From positions 1 through 53,028 of the forward strand of contig JAEUHD010000320.1 in NCBI GenBank assembly GCA_016793645.1: 53,028 nt of DNA, written 5' to 3'. Shown here one piece after another: positions 27,249 to 35,656 of this stretch. Made by a program: the position numbers and the translations under genes. Source of the DNA: Verrucomicrobiales bacterium (GTDB taxonomy: Bacteria; Verrucomicrobiota; Verrucomicrobiia; Limisphaerales; UBA9464). How positions within the stretch are numbered: position 1 is the stretch's first letter; every line of letters starts with the position of its first letter. The notes below the pieces were generated by a model. It did no database searches. It saw only the letters and a program-made list of their open reading frames with translations, and had not been told where the DNA came from.

Positions 27249-29987
27249 ATGAGCACCCTCCCCCACCGCCTGTGTCCCGTCGCCCTCCTCGTCGCCGCCG
27301 GCGTCACCCTCGCCGACACGCCCGCCGTCCTGTGGAACTTCAACGAAATCCCCGACTCGCCCGAAGCGACCCTTTCGCCGCCCCCCGCCTTCGGACAGGG
27401 CTCCGCCTCGCTCCTGGGCGGAGTCACGGCGTCGTTCGCGACCGGCGTTCCCGGGGCCGCCGGCGGCCGGGCGTGGAACATCACCCGCTTTCCCACCCAG
27501 TCCACCGCTCCCGGCACCGCCGGCGTCCGCTTCTCAGCCCCGACCCTCGGACTCACGCACCCGCACCTGGGCTTCCAGCATCGGTTCTCCGCCCGGTCCA
27601 GCGGACGCGCCCTGGTGCGGATCTCCGTGAACGGGGTCGACTTCACGGACCTGCACACCTACGAGTCCCCAGGACCGGACCTCTGGACCAATGTGGTCGT
27701 GGATCTCACGACAATTCCCTTCGCGGCGGACAATGACGCCTTCGCGTTCGAGGTGGTGTCGGTCTTCGGAGCCAATACCGATCGCTACCTCGCAACCGGC
27801 CCTTCGAGCACCTATGCGCCCTCCGGCACCTGGCGCTGGGACGACGTGAGGGTGTCCGGGGATCCGCTGCCGGACGCCGCCGTGGAGCCCCGGGTTCTCG
27901 TCCCGCCCTCGGGACGCATCGTGACAACCGGGGACGGACTCCGGTTGGGCGTGGGAGCGTCCGGCGCACCCCCGCTTCGTTATCAGTGGAGCCTCAACGA
28001 CGTGGAACTCCCCGGGGAAACGCGCCCGGTGTTGGAACGGGCATCGGCAACGCCCGCCGATGGCGGACGCTACCAAGTCCTGGTCTGGAACGACTCGGGA
28101 TCCGCCGCCAGCGACCCGGCGGAGGTCGTCATCCTGCCGCCCCCGCCTCCATACCACGTCACGAACTGCGCCGCGCTGCATCAGGCGGTCGTCGGCCCCG
28201 AGTTCTCCCGTCCGGCCGTCGAGGGAATCGTGGCGCTGGAGGGCATCGTCACCACGCACACCAGTCTTCACGCGTCCGGAAGCCTCCTCTTCTACCTTCA
28301 GGACTCCACAGGTGGGATCGCGGCCCTCTGGAAGGGCGCCTCCCCGGAGTCCCTCCCACCGGCGGGCACGCGCGTGCGGGTGGTCGGCCAAATCGCCCAG
28401 GCCAACGGTGTGCTTCAGATCGTGGCGGACACCAGGAATCCCCTGGAAGGCGTCACCCTCCTGGAGGCAGATCTTCCCCTGCCGGATCCCGTGGACCTCG
28501 ACGTTGCGTTGATGTCCGATCCCGTCCGGATGGAACTGCTCGAAGGACGCCGGGTTCGCATTTCCGGCGTCACGCTCGACACCCGGACACCGCTGTTTCC
28601 CGACCGCGGCGCCAACGTCACCCTGACGACGTCGGACCCGGAAGCGAAGGTGATCCTGAGGGTGGATGGCGATTCCCGGGGTGCCCGGGTGGATCTTGCC
28701 GGCCAACCCAAGCCGGTGGGGCCCTTCACGGTGACGGGCATCTGGACCCAAAACGACGCGACGCGCCCGTTCACGGAAGGATATCAGATCCTTCCCACGC
28801 GATGGCTGGACCTTGTTCCCGACGGGCGCCCGCCCGAGGGAGCCTGGACGGCCATTTTGGAGAATCCGATCCGGCCGGGGGACGCCCTGACCAACGCATT
28901 TCCCGAGCAGGTTCTATTGCCCGGGGAAGGCCTCCGAATCCTGGCGGAGTTCTCCGACGACCAGGGCCCCATCCAACCAGGTCCCGGCACCGCCCTCCCG
29001 GAACGTGCCTGGGTGGAGTGGAACGAGGGATCCGTGTCCGAGGAGGGAATTCATCACCGGACGGCGACGATCCGGTTCGTCGCCTCCGATTCCGACGCGG
29101 GCATTCTCCACCGGTGGGTGCTCTCGGCCGGGGGCACTGCGGCAACGCGCCGAATGACCTGGACGGTTTACGTCCCGACGGAGGGGGAGCAGCACATCCG
29201 CCTCTCGGAGTACCTGGCCAATCCGACCGCGCGCCCCCAGGCACCCGGATTCAATCCGCTCCAACGCGACGACTGGCCCCCGGCGTCCGATGCCGCCGTG
29301 GCCTCCAAGCTCACGTCCTGGGACGAATTCGTCGAGGTGGTGAATCTCGGGGCCAATCCCGCAAATCTGGGCGGCTGGACGGTTTCCGATGCGACGCGGA
29401 CGCGGGCATGGCTGGACCCGGAGGATCCCGCCAGCCTCCTGCCGCCGCGGACGGCGCTGGTGGTATATGGAGGTCCGGTCGGCCATCACGAGCCCGGAAT
29501 TCCTTCGCCGGCACTGGCGGCCATCCCGGGTCCGGACGCCGTCCCGAGCACCGACGGTCTTGGCCTCAATAACACCGGCGACACGATTCTGCTGCGTAAT
29601 GCGGACGGACGCCTGGTGGAGCGCATTGTTTTCGGAAGCCGCGGGGTCTCGGGCGAAGGATCGATGGTCCGGTGGCCGCTGCCCAATGGCCCGTGGACGC
29701 CGCACGCGGAGATGGAGTCCGGACGCCCGGCATCCCCGGGAACGCCTCCCACCGAAGCCGGGTGGACTCCCGGAGGCGGACCAACGGATCTGAATCTCAC
29801 CTGCCTCGTCGAGCGGGATCGGATCCATCTCCTGTGGATGCCGAGTCCAGGCGCCACCTACTCCGTGCGGGAACTCTTCCCCGGGGCCCAGGGGAGCCGG
29901 ATCCTGGCGGCGAATTTGAACCTTGGCGAATACTGGGTTCCCGTCGGGACTGAGCGCCTGCGCCTGTTCCAGATCACGAGTCCATGA
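27249..29987 (+). CDS. Large secreted protein with Ig-like and lamin-tail domains
   Basis: From ATG 27249 the product is 912 residues with a signal peptide (HRLCPVALLVAAGVTLAD). Residues about 20-200 form a beta-sandwich typical of these secreted proteins. Residues about 210-290 are Ig-like (LRYQWSLNDVELPGETRP, ADGGRYQVLVWNDSG). A nucleotide-binding or OB-like stretch with LEGIVTTHTSL...FYLQDSTGG follows at about 320-440. A lamin-tail domain lies near 650-800 (IRLSEYLANP, WDEFVEVVNLG, LGGWTVSD, GDTILLRNADGRLVERIVF). It is probably a surface or extracellular matrix protein; no PEP-CTERM motif is visible. Confidence 0.8.
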   Translation: MSTLPHRLCPVALLVAAGVTLADTPAVLWNFNEIPDSPEATLSPPPAFGQGSASLLGGVTASFATGVPGAAGGRAWNITRFPTQSTAPGTAGVRFSAPTLGLTHPHLGFQHRFSARSSGRALVRISVNGVDFTDLHTYESPGPDLWTNVVVDLTTIPFAADNDAFAFEVVSVFGANTDRYLATGPSSTYAPSGTWRWDDVRVSGDPLPDAAVEPRVLVPPSGRIVTTGDGLRLGVGASGAPPLRYQWSLNDVELPGETRPVLERASATPADGGRYQVLVWNDSGSAASDPAEVVILPPPPPYHVTNCAALHQAVVGPEFSRPAVEGIVALEGIVTTHTSLHASGSLLFYLQDSTGGIAALWKGASPESLPPAGTRVRVVGQIAQANGVLQIVADTRNPLEGVTLLEADLPLPDPVDLDVALMSDPVRMELLEGRRVRISGVTLDTRTPLFPDRGANVTLTTSDPEAKVILRVDGDSRGARVDLAGQPKPVGPFTVTGIWTQNDATRPFTEGYQILPTRWLDLVPDGRPPEGAWTAILENPIRPGDALTNAFPEQVLLPGEGLRILAEFSDDQGPIQPGPGTALPERAWVEWNEGSVSEEGIHHRTATIRFVASDSDAGILHRWVLSAGGTAATRRMTWTVYVPTEGEQHIRLSEYLANPTARPQAPGFNPLQRDDWPPASDAAVASKLTSWDEFVEVVNLGANPANLGGWTVSDATRTRAWLDPEDPASLLPPRTALVVYGGPVGHHEPGIPSPALAAIPGPDAVPSTDGLGLNNTGDTILLRNADGRLVERIVFGSRGVSGEGSMVRWPLPNGPWTPHAEMESGRPASPGTPPTEAGWTPGGGPTDLNLTCLVERDRIHLLWMPSPGATYSVRELFPGAQGSRILAANLNLGEYWVPVGTERLRLFQITSP

Positions 29988-30163
29988 ACGGGGTTCCCCC
30001 GACACGACCTCCACGCGCTCCCCGGAGGCGGCCGTCGCCGAAGGACGCCAACGCGCCCGGTCTCGCCATCCGCGGAAGGAAATGATGTCGCCGCCGGACG
30101 GGGATTATGGTCATCGTTCCGTCCATCCGCGGCGGGAACCGCCGTTTCCACACTCATCCATCC

Positions 30164-31225
30164 ATGAAGTCCTCGTCCCAACGTTTCCCGGTCTCCGGAT
30201 CCCACCGCATGCTTCGTGCCGGCGGATGCCTCGCCGCCCTGTGGGCGGGACAGGCGATGTGCGCCGAAGTCAACGACGACTGGACGCGCAACTTCCGACT
30301 CGGCGCCCAGCTTCTCTTCAATGTGAAGGCAAACTTCACCCTGAACGGACCCATCAGCGTGAATCGACAGAGCCCGGGTCCGGTCGATGTCGCCGGTCAG
30401 AATCACTACTACGACGACGGCTACGTCCTCGTCGACAACACGGGCAATGCGGGTGGGGACACCTCCTATTGGGGCTACAACTACGCCTCCCAGATCGTCG
30501 GGGACCAACTGGTGATGAAGAGCGTGCGGGCCTATCAGGCCTCCGAAACCTATTCCGATTCCGCCGGGGTGTCGCCCGGACTGGACGTCGCCTACGGATC
30601 TCAAATTCGGGACTGGGGCAAGGTCCGGATCGGTTGGGAAGCCGGCTATCAGTTCACCCCCTTCACCTTCAAGGATCCGACGACGCTGGACACCGTGTTC
30701 CTCCGCGACGTGCAGGCCTTCAATCTCGGGGGCATCGCCGTTCCGCCCGCCCCCTATTCCGGGGGACCGTCCGGCATCGGCCCCTCCATCCGGGACATCG
30801 CGAAGGGACTGCCCGACGAAATTGTCCCCGGTACGATCACCGGCGCCCGTGAACTGGATGTAAACCTCCACGCCCTGAGGGCGGGCGCGACCGTGTTCTG
30901 GCGGTTCCAACCGCGGTGGGCGCTGAGCGGAAGCCTCGGCCCTGCCTTGGGACTCGTGCCCGGCAGCTACACCTACAACGAGACCTTCAACTTCGACGAT
31001 GGCACCACGGCGGGCGAATCCGGCGACATGTCCCACACGGAAGTCGTCTTTGGCGGCTACGTTTCCGCCGTCTTGCATTATCGGATCATTTCCTCCGCCG
31101 ACGTCTACCTGGGCGGACAGTTCATGGGCCTGACCAGCGCGGAATTCGGCAATTCCCAGCGTGAGGCCAGCCTCGACCTGGGAGCCACCTTCGCGCTGTC
31201 CCTCGGCGTCAACTGGCCGTTCTAA
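30164..31225 (+). CDS. Outer-membrane beta-barrel protein
   Basis: From ATG 30164 the product is 353 residues, with a signal peptide ending in GQAMCAE. Amphipathic strands alternate with Asn/Gly turns, and the chain ends LSLGVNWPF. The C-terminal phenylalanine preceded by alternating hydrophobics is the usual recognition signal of the outer-membrane assembly machinery. The family is not recognised; it is probably a porin-like or attachment barrel. It is followed closely by the sufE-tatD pair on the same strand. Confidence 0.75.
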   Translation: MKSSSQRFPVSGSHRMLRAGGCLAALWAGQAMCAEVNDDWTRNFRLGAQLLFNVKANFTLNGPISVNRQSPGPVDVAGQNHYYDDGYVLVDNTGNAGGDTSYWGYNYASQIVGDQLVMKSVRAYQASETYSDSAGVSPGLDVAYGSQIRDWGKVRIGWEAGYQFTPFTFKDPTTLDTVFLRDVQAFNLGGIAVPPAPYSGGPSGIGPSIRDIAKGLPDEIVPGTITGARELDVNLHALRAGATVFWRFQPRWALSGSLGPALGLVPGSYTYNETFNFDDGTTAGESGDMSHTEVVFGGYVSAVLHYRIISSADVYLGGQFMGLTSAEFGNSQREASLDLGATFALSLGVNWPF

Positions 31226-31255
31226 GGGGACCCTCCGAGGGCCTCCTGGGTGGGG

Positions 31256-31702
31256 ATGATCGCCGATCTACCGGTGTCGGGTTCGTTGGCCGAACGGGAG
31301 CACGCCGCCGCGGCAATGCTGGCGCGATTTCGGGATCCACAGTCGCGCTTTGCATGGCTGGTGGACCGGATGCGGGAACGTCCGCACCTGCCCGACGAGT
31401 TCAGGATCGACACCCATCGGGTGTCCGGATGCCTCGTTCGGCTGTGGTTCGTACCCGAACTCCGCGACGGCCGGTGCTGGTTTCGAACGGACTCCGATGC
31501 CGTCACCCTGCGCGCGATGACCGGATTCTGGTGTGACCTGGCCAGTGGCGCGACTCCCGGGGAACTTCGGGACTGGCATCCCCGGCTCCTGGAGCGCCTG
31601 GGCGTCCTGAGACAGATGGCGGAGAACCGGCAGGCGACGGTGCTTCGCGTCGGCGGGCAGATCCGCGACTTCGCCATCCGGGTATCGGAAACCGCGTCGT
31701 GA
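31256..31702 (+). CDS. sufE: SufE-family sulfur acceptor
   Basis: The 148-residue product matches SufE/CsdE. The signature RVSGCLVRLWF holds the sulfur-accepting cysteine at C59, and the region around FWCDLASGATPGEL fits the family's second half. SufE takes persulfide sulfur from SufS-type cysteine desulfurase for Fe-S cluster assembly. A GTG at 31250 is a possible earlier start. No sufS or sufBCD genes are in the window. Its stop overlaps the tatD start as GTGA. Confidence 0.85.
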   Translation: MIADLPVSGSLAEREHAAAAMLARFRDPQSRFAWLVDRMRERPHLPDEFRIDTHRVSGCLVRLWFVPELRDGRCWFRTDSDAVTLRAMTGFWCDLASGATPGELRDWHPRLLERLGVLRQMAENRQATVLRVGGQIRDFAIRVSETAS

Positions 31703-32571
31703 AGAATCCGGGACCATTCGCGGTTTCGGACGCGCATAACCATCTTCAGGACGACCGGTTCGGCGGATGCCAGGAGGAACGCGTGGCGGAAGCCGCCCGG
31801 GCGGGGGTGCGGCACATGGTGGTCAACGGTTCCGCGGAGTCCGACTGGCCGGCCGTCGCCGAACTCGCCCAACGGTTTCCATCGGTGATCCCCGCCTTTG
31901 GATATCATCCCTGGCATCTCGGGGAGCGGACCCCGGATTGGGAGTCCTCGTTGAGCGACTGGCTCGACAGCACTCCGGGCGCCGTGGTCGGAGAGATCGG
32001 ACTCGACCGCTGGATGCTGGGGAATCCGGACCGATGGCGGTCCTACTCAGGCCTCGCCGACCGCGATCCGCCACCGATGGAACTCCAGGAGGCACTGTTC
32101 CTGGTCCAGATGCGCATGGCGGTCCGCCGCCAGGTGGCGGCCAGCATCCATTGTCTCCAGGCTTTCGGACGCCTCCGCGACCTCCTCGCCGCGGCCCCCC
32201 GGCCGTCCCGGGGTTTCCTCCTGCACAGTTACGGCGGACCCGCGGAGATGGTGCCCGAGTTCGTCCGACTCGGAGCCTACTTCGGGTTCCCGGGATACTA
32301 TGGACACGAACGCAAGGCGCGTCAGCGGGAGACGTTCCGGTGCATTCCCGTGGATCGGATTCTTCTGGAAACGGATGCCCCGGACCAATGCCTGCCCGCC
32401 GCCTGGAATCGGCATCCGCTCACGGACGCCCGTACGGGAGCGGCCCTGAATCACCCGGCCAACCTCGGGGCGGTGTGCGAGATCCTCGCGGGGGTCTTGA
32501 AAATGAATCCGGCGGAATTGGCCGACGCGACCTCGGCGAATTTTGACCGGCTGTTCGGGAGGCATCCGTAG
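31699..32571 (+). CDS. tatD: TatD-family metal-dependent hydrolase
   Basis: The 290-residue product has the TatD metal ligands in order: DAHNHLQ (H13, H15), VVGEIGLDRW, ASIHCLQAF, GFLLHSYGGP and LLETDAPDQ. TatD proteins are amidohydrolase-fold nucleases or deacylases implicated in DNA repair and quality control. The start is GTG 31699 with a four-base overlap with sufE, so translation is coupled. This SufE-TatD coupling is not a textbook neighbourhood. Confidence 0.88.
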   Translation: MKNPGPFAVSDAHNHLQDDRFGGCQEERVAEAARAGVRHMVVNGSAESDWPAVAELAQRFPSVIPAFGYHPWHLGERTPDWESSLSDWLDSTPGAVVGEIGLDRWMLGNPDRWRSYSGLADRDPPPMELQEALFLVQMRMAVRRQVAASIHCLQAFGRLRDLLAAAPRPSRGFLLHSYGGPAEMVPEFVRLGAYFGFPGYYGHERKARQRETFRCIPVDRILLETDAPDQCLPAAWNRHPLTDARTGAALNHPANLGAVCEILAGVLKMNPAELADATSANFDRLFGRHP

Positions 32572-32661
32572 TCCGGCGAAGGGGGGCGAGCCCTCCCCTG
32601 TGTCCGCGGTACGCCGCGACCGATAGGCGCGGCAGGGCATCGGGACGTTGGACGTCATCCG

Positions 32662-33615
32662 CTACGCACCCGCGGCGGGCAGTCGAAGGAGGCTCCTACC
32701 CTCGCGCCGTTGAATCACCGCTTCGATGCGGGGGACGTACATCTGCGTCTCGGACGGGAGGTAGGGCGAAATCTGGTCAAAGGTTCGCGCACCCCGCTGT
32801 TTCAGAAGGTCACCCACCCGGCCGGGACCCGCATTGTAGGAGGCGAGCGTGAGACGCCAGTCCCGAAACTTTTGATACAGCGTGCGAAGATACCCCGCGG
32901 CGGCCCGCGCATTCTTCTCCCCGGAAAGGCGTTCGTCCTGTGGGGACAGTTTCAGCCCGAGCGACTGCGCCGTCGCCGGCATGAGCTGGTAAAGCCCCGC
33001 GGCGCCGGCAGGACTCAGGGCCTGCGGATCAAAGGATGATTCCACCTCGGCCACCCAGACCAGTTCCTGGGGAACCCGCTGGCCGCGAAACAAGGGCTTG
33101 AGCTTCGGAACCCAGGGGGCCGCTCCCTTGGGGGCCGGGGTCCCGGCAACTTCGACGCTCCAGGCGCGCCGCTCCTGTTCGGCGGAGGGATTGGATTTCG
33201 GAGACGCCGGCTTTCCCGGCTGCGGCGGGGGAACGTTGACCTCGAGTTGGTCCGCCACGTCAAAGTAATCCATGCGGGGACGCAGCCAGGCAGCGTACGG
33301 ACGGGTCGCCGGCAGGTTCTCCAGGACCGGCAGCAATGCCTGGGCCGTCCCGCGGGCCCGGGCGACATCCACCACGTACTCACCTTGGAACCGTTTCTGA
33401 AGATCCCGCAACAGGCGGTTTGCCTGGGCGGGATCCACCCCCTGCTCCAGGGCCTTCACGGCACGCGGATCCAGATGCTCGTCGGCGAGGCGCTTCCCGG
33501 ACTGGATCAGGTCGTCGAGGGACAGGACGTCCGTCTGCGCCGCCGCCGCTGCGACGGGAATCCAGCTGGACAGTGCCAGGAAGCGGCGGCGGGGAAGCAC
33601 AGCCGTGGAGGACAT
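32662..33615 (-). CDS. Lytic transglycosylase (SLT family)
   Basis: From ATG 33615 the product is 317 residues. It opens with a twin-arginine-like signal (RRRFLALSSW). The C-terminal SLT domain (about 170-317) holds VAEVESSFDPQALSPAGAAG with catalytic E192, YQLMPATAQSLGL and LASYNAGPGRV. It cleaves peptidoglycan glycan strands in the periplasm. The frame is open upstream to 33924, but that part is not protein-like. The 90 bases to the tatD stop on the other strand contain a short GC-rich inverted sequence and no gene. The 141 bases upstream are shared with the plus-strand ORF/nucleotidyltransferase pair. Confidence 0.9.
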   Translation of the reverse strand: MSSTAVLPRRRFLALSSWIPVAAAAAQTDVLSLDDLIQSGKRLADEHLDPRAVKALEQGVDPAQANRLLRDLQKRFQGEYVVDVARARGTAQALLPVLENLPATRPYAAWLRPRMDYFDVADQLEVNVPPPQPGKPASPKSNPSAEQERRAWSVEVAGTPAPKGAAPWVPKLKPLFRGQRVPQELVWVAEVESSFDPQALSPAGAAGLYQLMPATAQSLGLKLSPQDERLSGEKNARAAAGYLRTLYQKFRDWRLTLASYNAGPGRVGDLLKQRGARTFDQISPYLPSETQMYVPRIEAVIQRREGRSLLRLPAAGA

Positions 33616-33756
33616 GCGGGGGCATTTTCGGGGAATCCATTCCCAACGCAAGCAGCGCACGGAATCGAGTCCGGCCACGTTGCCGGCGTCGGACAACCGA
33701 AAGTTCCCGAAACGATTCCGTTTGTCCGACGGGAGTGTCCGCGCTATCCACAGGTT

Positions 33757-33987
33757 GTGAAACCGGAGAAACGCGAGCGCAGTGTTGGACGCCTCAAAGG
33801 GTCCGTCTGGCAGCGTTTCAATCGTCTTCAGAGGGAGGCGGACCTGCTCCTCGGGGGGCGCCGTCATCCGGGCGGGGTGTTCCGGTTCAAAACCTACGAG
33901 GAACTCGAAGCGTGGAACCGTCAAGTCAGCCTTCAGCCTCGCGAAGTCCCGACGAAAGCGATCTCGTCCGACTCTGCCGGGAACTGA
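33757..33987 (+). CDS. Small basic ORF preceding the nucleotidyltransferase
   Basis: From GTG 33757 the ORF encodes 76 residues: a basic N-terminus KPEKRERSVGRLKGSVWQRF, then GGVFRFKTYEELEAWNRQ. The VFRFKTYEEL-type segment resembles small proteins that I recall sitting just upstream of minimal nucleotidyltransferases in toxin-antitoxin-like pairs, but no family name can be assigned with confidence. It overlaps the next gene by 76 bases in another frame, an unusually long overlap that argues for coupling. Expression and start codon need proof. Confidence 0.5.
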   Translation: MKPEKRERSVGRLKGSVWQRFNRLQREADLLLGGRRHPGGVFRFKTYEELEAWNRQVSLQPREVPTKAISSDSAGN

Positions 33988-34523
33988 ACACCCATGAAGT
34001 AAGGTACCTGGTGGTGGGTGGCTTCGCCATCATTCAGCAGGGCTTGGCGCGGACGACCGAGGACATTGACCTCCTCCTGGAGCCCTCCCTTGAGAATCAG
34101 GCTCGGGTGAAACGGGCTTTGCTCTACCTTCCCGACCAGGCGATTCGGGAATTGGGAGACGAGGATCTGACGCAGTATGTCGTCGCCCGTGTCGCGGATG
34201 AAATCCTCGTGGACCTGATGTTTTCAGCGTGTGGTGTCCGCTACGAGGAAGCCCGGGGCGAAGTCGAGGTCCGGGAGGTGCAAGGTGTGTCGATCCCCTT
34301 CGCCTCCGCCCGCCTGCTTTGGCGGATGAAGCAGACGGTGCGTGACAAGGACGAAGGGGACCGCGCCTGGTTGCGGGCCCGTCTGGGCATGGGCGAGGTT
34401 CCGCCTCCCGATACGGTGACCATTCCGCGGTGGCTGTGGTTCAGCGTGGTCGGTGCCGCGATCGGCCTTGGCCTCGCCTGGGCGTTCTGGTGGTTGCTGC
34501 GGGGCCGTTCCCTGCCGGGATAA
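33912..34523 (+). CDS. Minimal nucleotidyltransferase with C-terminal membrane anchor
   Basis: From GTG 33912 the product is 203 residues. It has the nucleotidyltransferase start YLVVGGFAIIQQGLARTTED with GG at 36-37, the metal diad DID at D51/D53, and a third acidic residue D101 in ILVDLMF. This is the MNT/AbiEii-like layout used by toxins or antitoxins that transfer nucleotides to RNA or protein targets. Uniquely, residues about 173-196 (IPRWLWFSVVGAAIGLGLAW) are a clear transmembrane helix. No in-frame ATG exists, so the GTG start is provisional. The pair with the upstream small ORF suggests a two-component toxin-antitoxin system. Confidence 0.7.
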   Translation: MEPSSQPSASRSPDESDLVRLCRELNTHEVRYLVVGGFAIIQQGLARTTEDIDLLLEPSLENQARVKRALLYLPDQAIRELGDEDLTQYVVARVADEILVDLMFSACGVRYEEARGEVEVREVQGVSIPFASARLLWRMKQTVRDKDEGDRAWLRARLGMGEVPPPDTVTIPRWLWFSVVGAAIGLGLAWAFWWLLRGRSLPG

Positions 34524-34559
34524 GGAGGTACTCTGCCACGCGACACCGTCACGACACGT

Positions 34560-34578
34560 CCCCGTGGAAAGCACGGGG
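34560..34578 (+). terminator. Perfect 7-bp hairpin after the nucleotidyltransferase
   Basis: CCCCGTG (34560-34566) pairs exactly with CACGGGG (34572-34578) across GAAAG. There is no T-run afterwards, so it could be a factor-assisted terminator or only a pause structure. Confidence 0.35.
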
Positions 34579-34653
34579 TCCTCCACTCCAGGATCGTTGG
34601 CTGATCACTTCCCGGGCTTTCCCGAGAACCGGAATCGATACAATCTCGACCGC

Positions 34654-35625
34654 GTGAACACCTCCCGCCGCCACTTCCTTCAATCCGCCGCCGCACTGAC
34701 CGCCGGTGCGGGGGTGGGTGCCCCCGCGCTATCCGCAGGAGCCCCGGCAGACGCAGCTTCCGCAGGTGCCTCCGGCATCCAACTCGCGGTGGCCACCTAC
34801 TCCTACTGGCATTTCCGCGGACCCAAGGTGACGGTGGAAACCGTGATCGAGCGGGCCAATCGACTGGGCCTCGCCGGCGTGGATGTGCTGCACCGCCAGA
34901 TGGACCTGCCCGAGAAGGAGCCGCTCACCGCGGAGCACCGGGCCTACCTGGCCCGGCTCAAGCGACACGCCTTCCGAAACGGGATCAGCCTGTGCTGCCT
35001 CAGCATCCACCAGGACTTCGTGGATCCGGACCCCGCCGTCCGCCGGCAGCACATCGAGCACACCCGCAAGTGCATCGCCATCGCCGCGGAAATGGGCACG
35101 CCGGTGATCCGGATCAATTCCGGACGATGGAACACCATCGCCGACTTCGACGACCTGATGAAGGCCCGCGGGATCGAACCCGTCCTGCCGGGATACACCG
35201 AGGACGACGGCTTCAAGTGGTGCGTCGACTGCCTGGAGCAATGCCTGCCCGACGCTGCGCGCGAGGGGGTCGTCCTGGCGGTGGAGAATCACTGGGGCCT
35301 CACGCGCACGCCCGAGGGATTGCTTCGCATTGCCCGCGAGGTGCAATCCCCCTGGTTTGGGCTGCTGCTCGACACGGGAAATTTTCTGGAGAATCCCTAC
35401 GACAAGCTCGCGGCGGTGGCCCCCAAGGCCGTGTTCATCCAGGCCAAGACCTATCCGGGGGGTGGCGAATGGTACACGCTGGATCTGGATTACCCCCGCA
35501 TCGCACGGATCCTGAAGGACGCCGGATATCGCGGCTGGGTCTCCCTCGAGATGGAGGGAAAGGCCGATCCCGAGACGGCGGTTCCGGAGAGCATCGCCCT
35601 CCTGCGACGGGCGTTCGGAGTTTAG
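34654..35625 (+). CDS. Tat-exported TIM-barrel sugar isomerase/epimerase-like protein
   Basis: From GTG 34654 the product is 323 residues. A twin-arginine signal MNTSRRHFLQSAAALTAGAG is followed by a xylose-isomerase-like TIM barrel. Family blocks include LAVATYSYWHF, the AVENHWG metal/substrate region near 210, LLLDTGNFLENP, and a terminal YRGWVSLEMEGKADP with the metal glutamate. It resembles hydroxypyruvate isomerase / sugar-phosphate isomerase relatives, but the reaction cannot be assigned. Confidence 0.8.
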   Translation: MNTSRRHFLQSAAALTAGAGVGAPALSAGAPADAASAGASGIQLAVATYSYWHFRGPKVTVETVIERANRLGLAGVDVLHRQMDLPEKEPLTAEHRAYLARLKRHAFRNGISLCCLSIHQDFVDPDPAVRRQHIEHTRKCIAIAAEMGTPVIRINSGRWNTIADFDDLMKARGIEPVLPGYTEDDGFKWCVDCLEQCLPDAAREGVVLAVENHWGLTRTPEGLLRIAREVQSPWFGLLLDTGNFLENPYDKLAAVAPKAVFIQAKTYPGGGEWYTLDLDYPRIARILKDAGYRGWVSLEMEGKADPETAVPESIALLRRAFGV

Positions 35626-35656
35626 CCCGGACCCGTCGACGCCGGCACCCCCTTCC

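Noticed and set aside
27249..29987. PEP-CTERM sorting signal on the lamin-tail protein and other long secreted proteins
   Set aside because: No PEP motif, hydrophobic helix and basic tail were seen at their C-termini.
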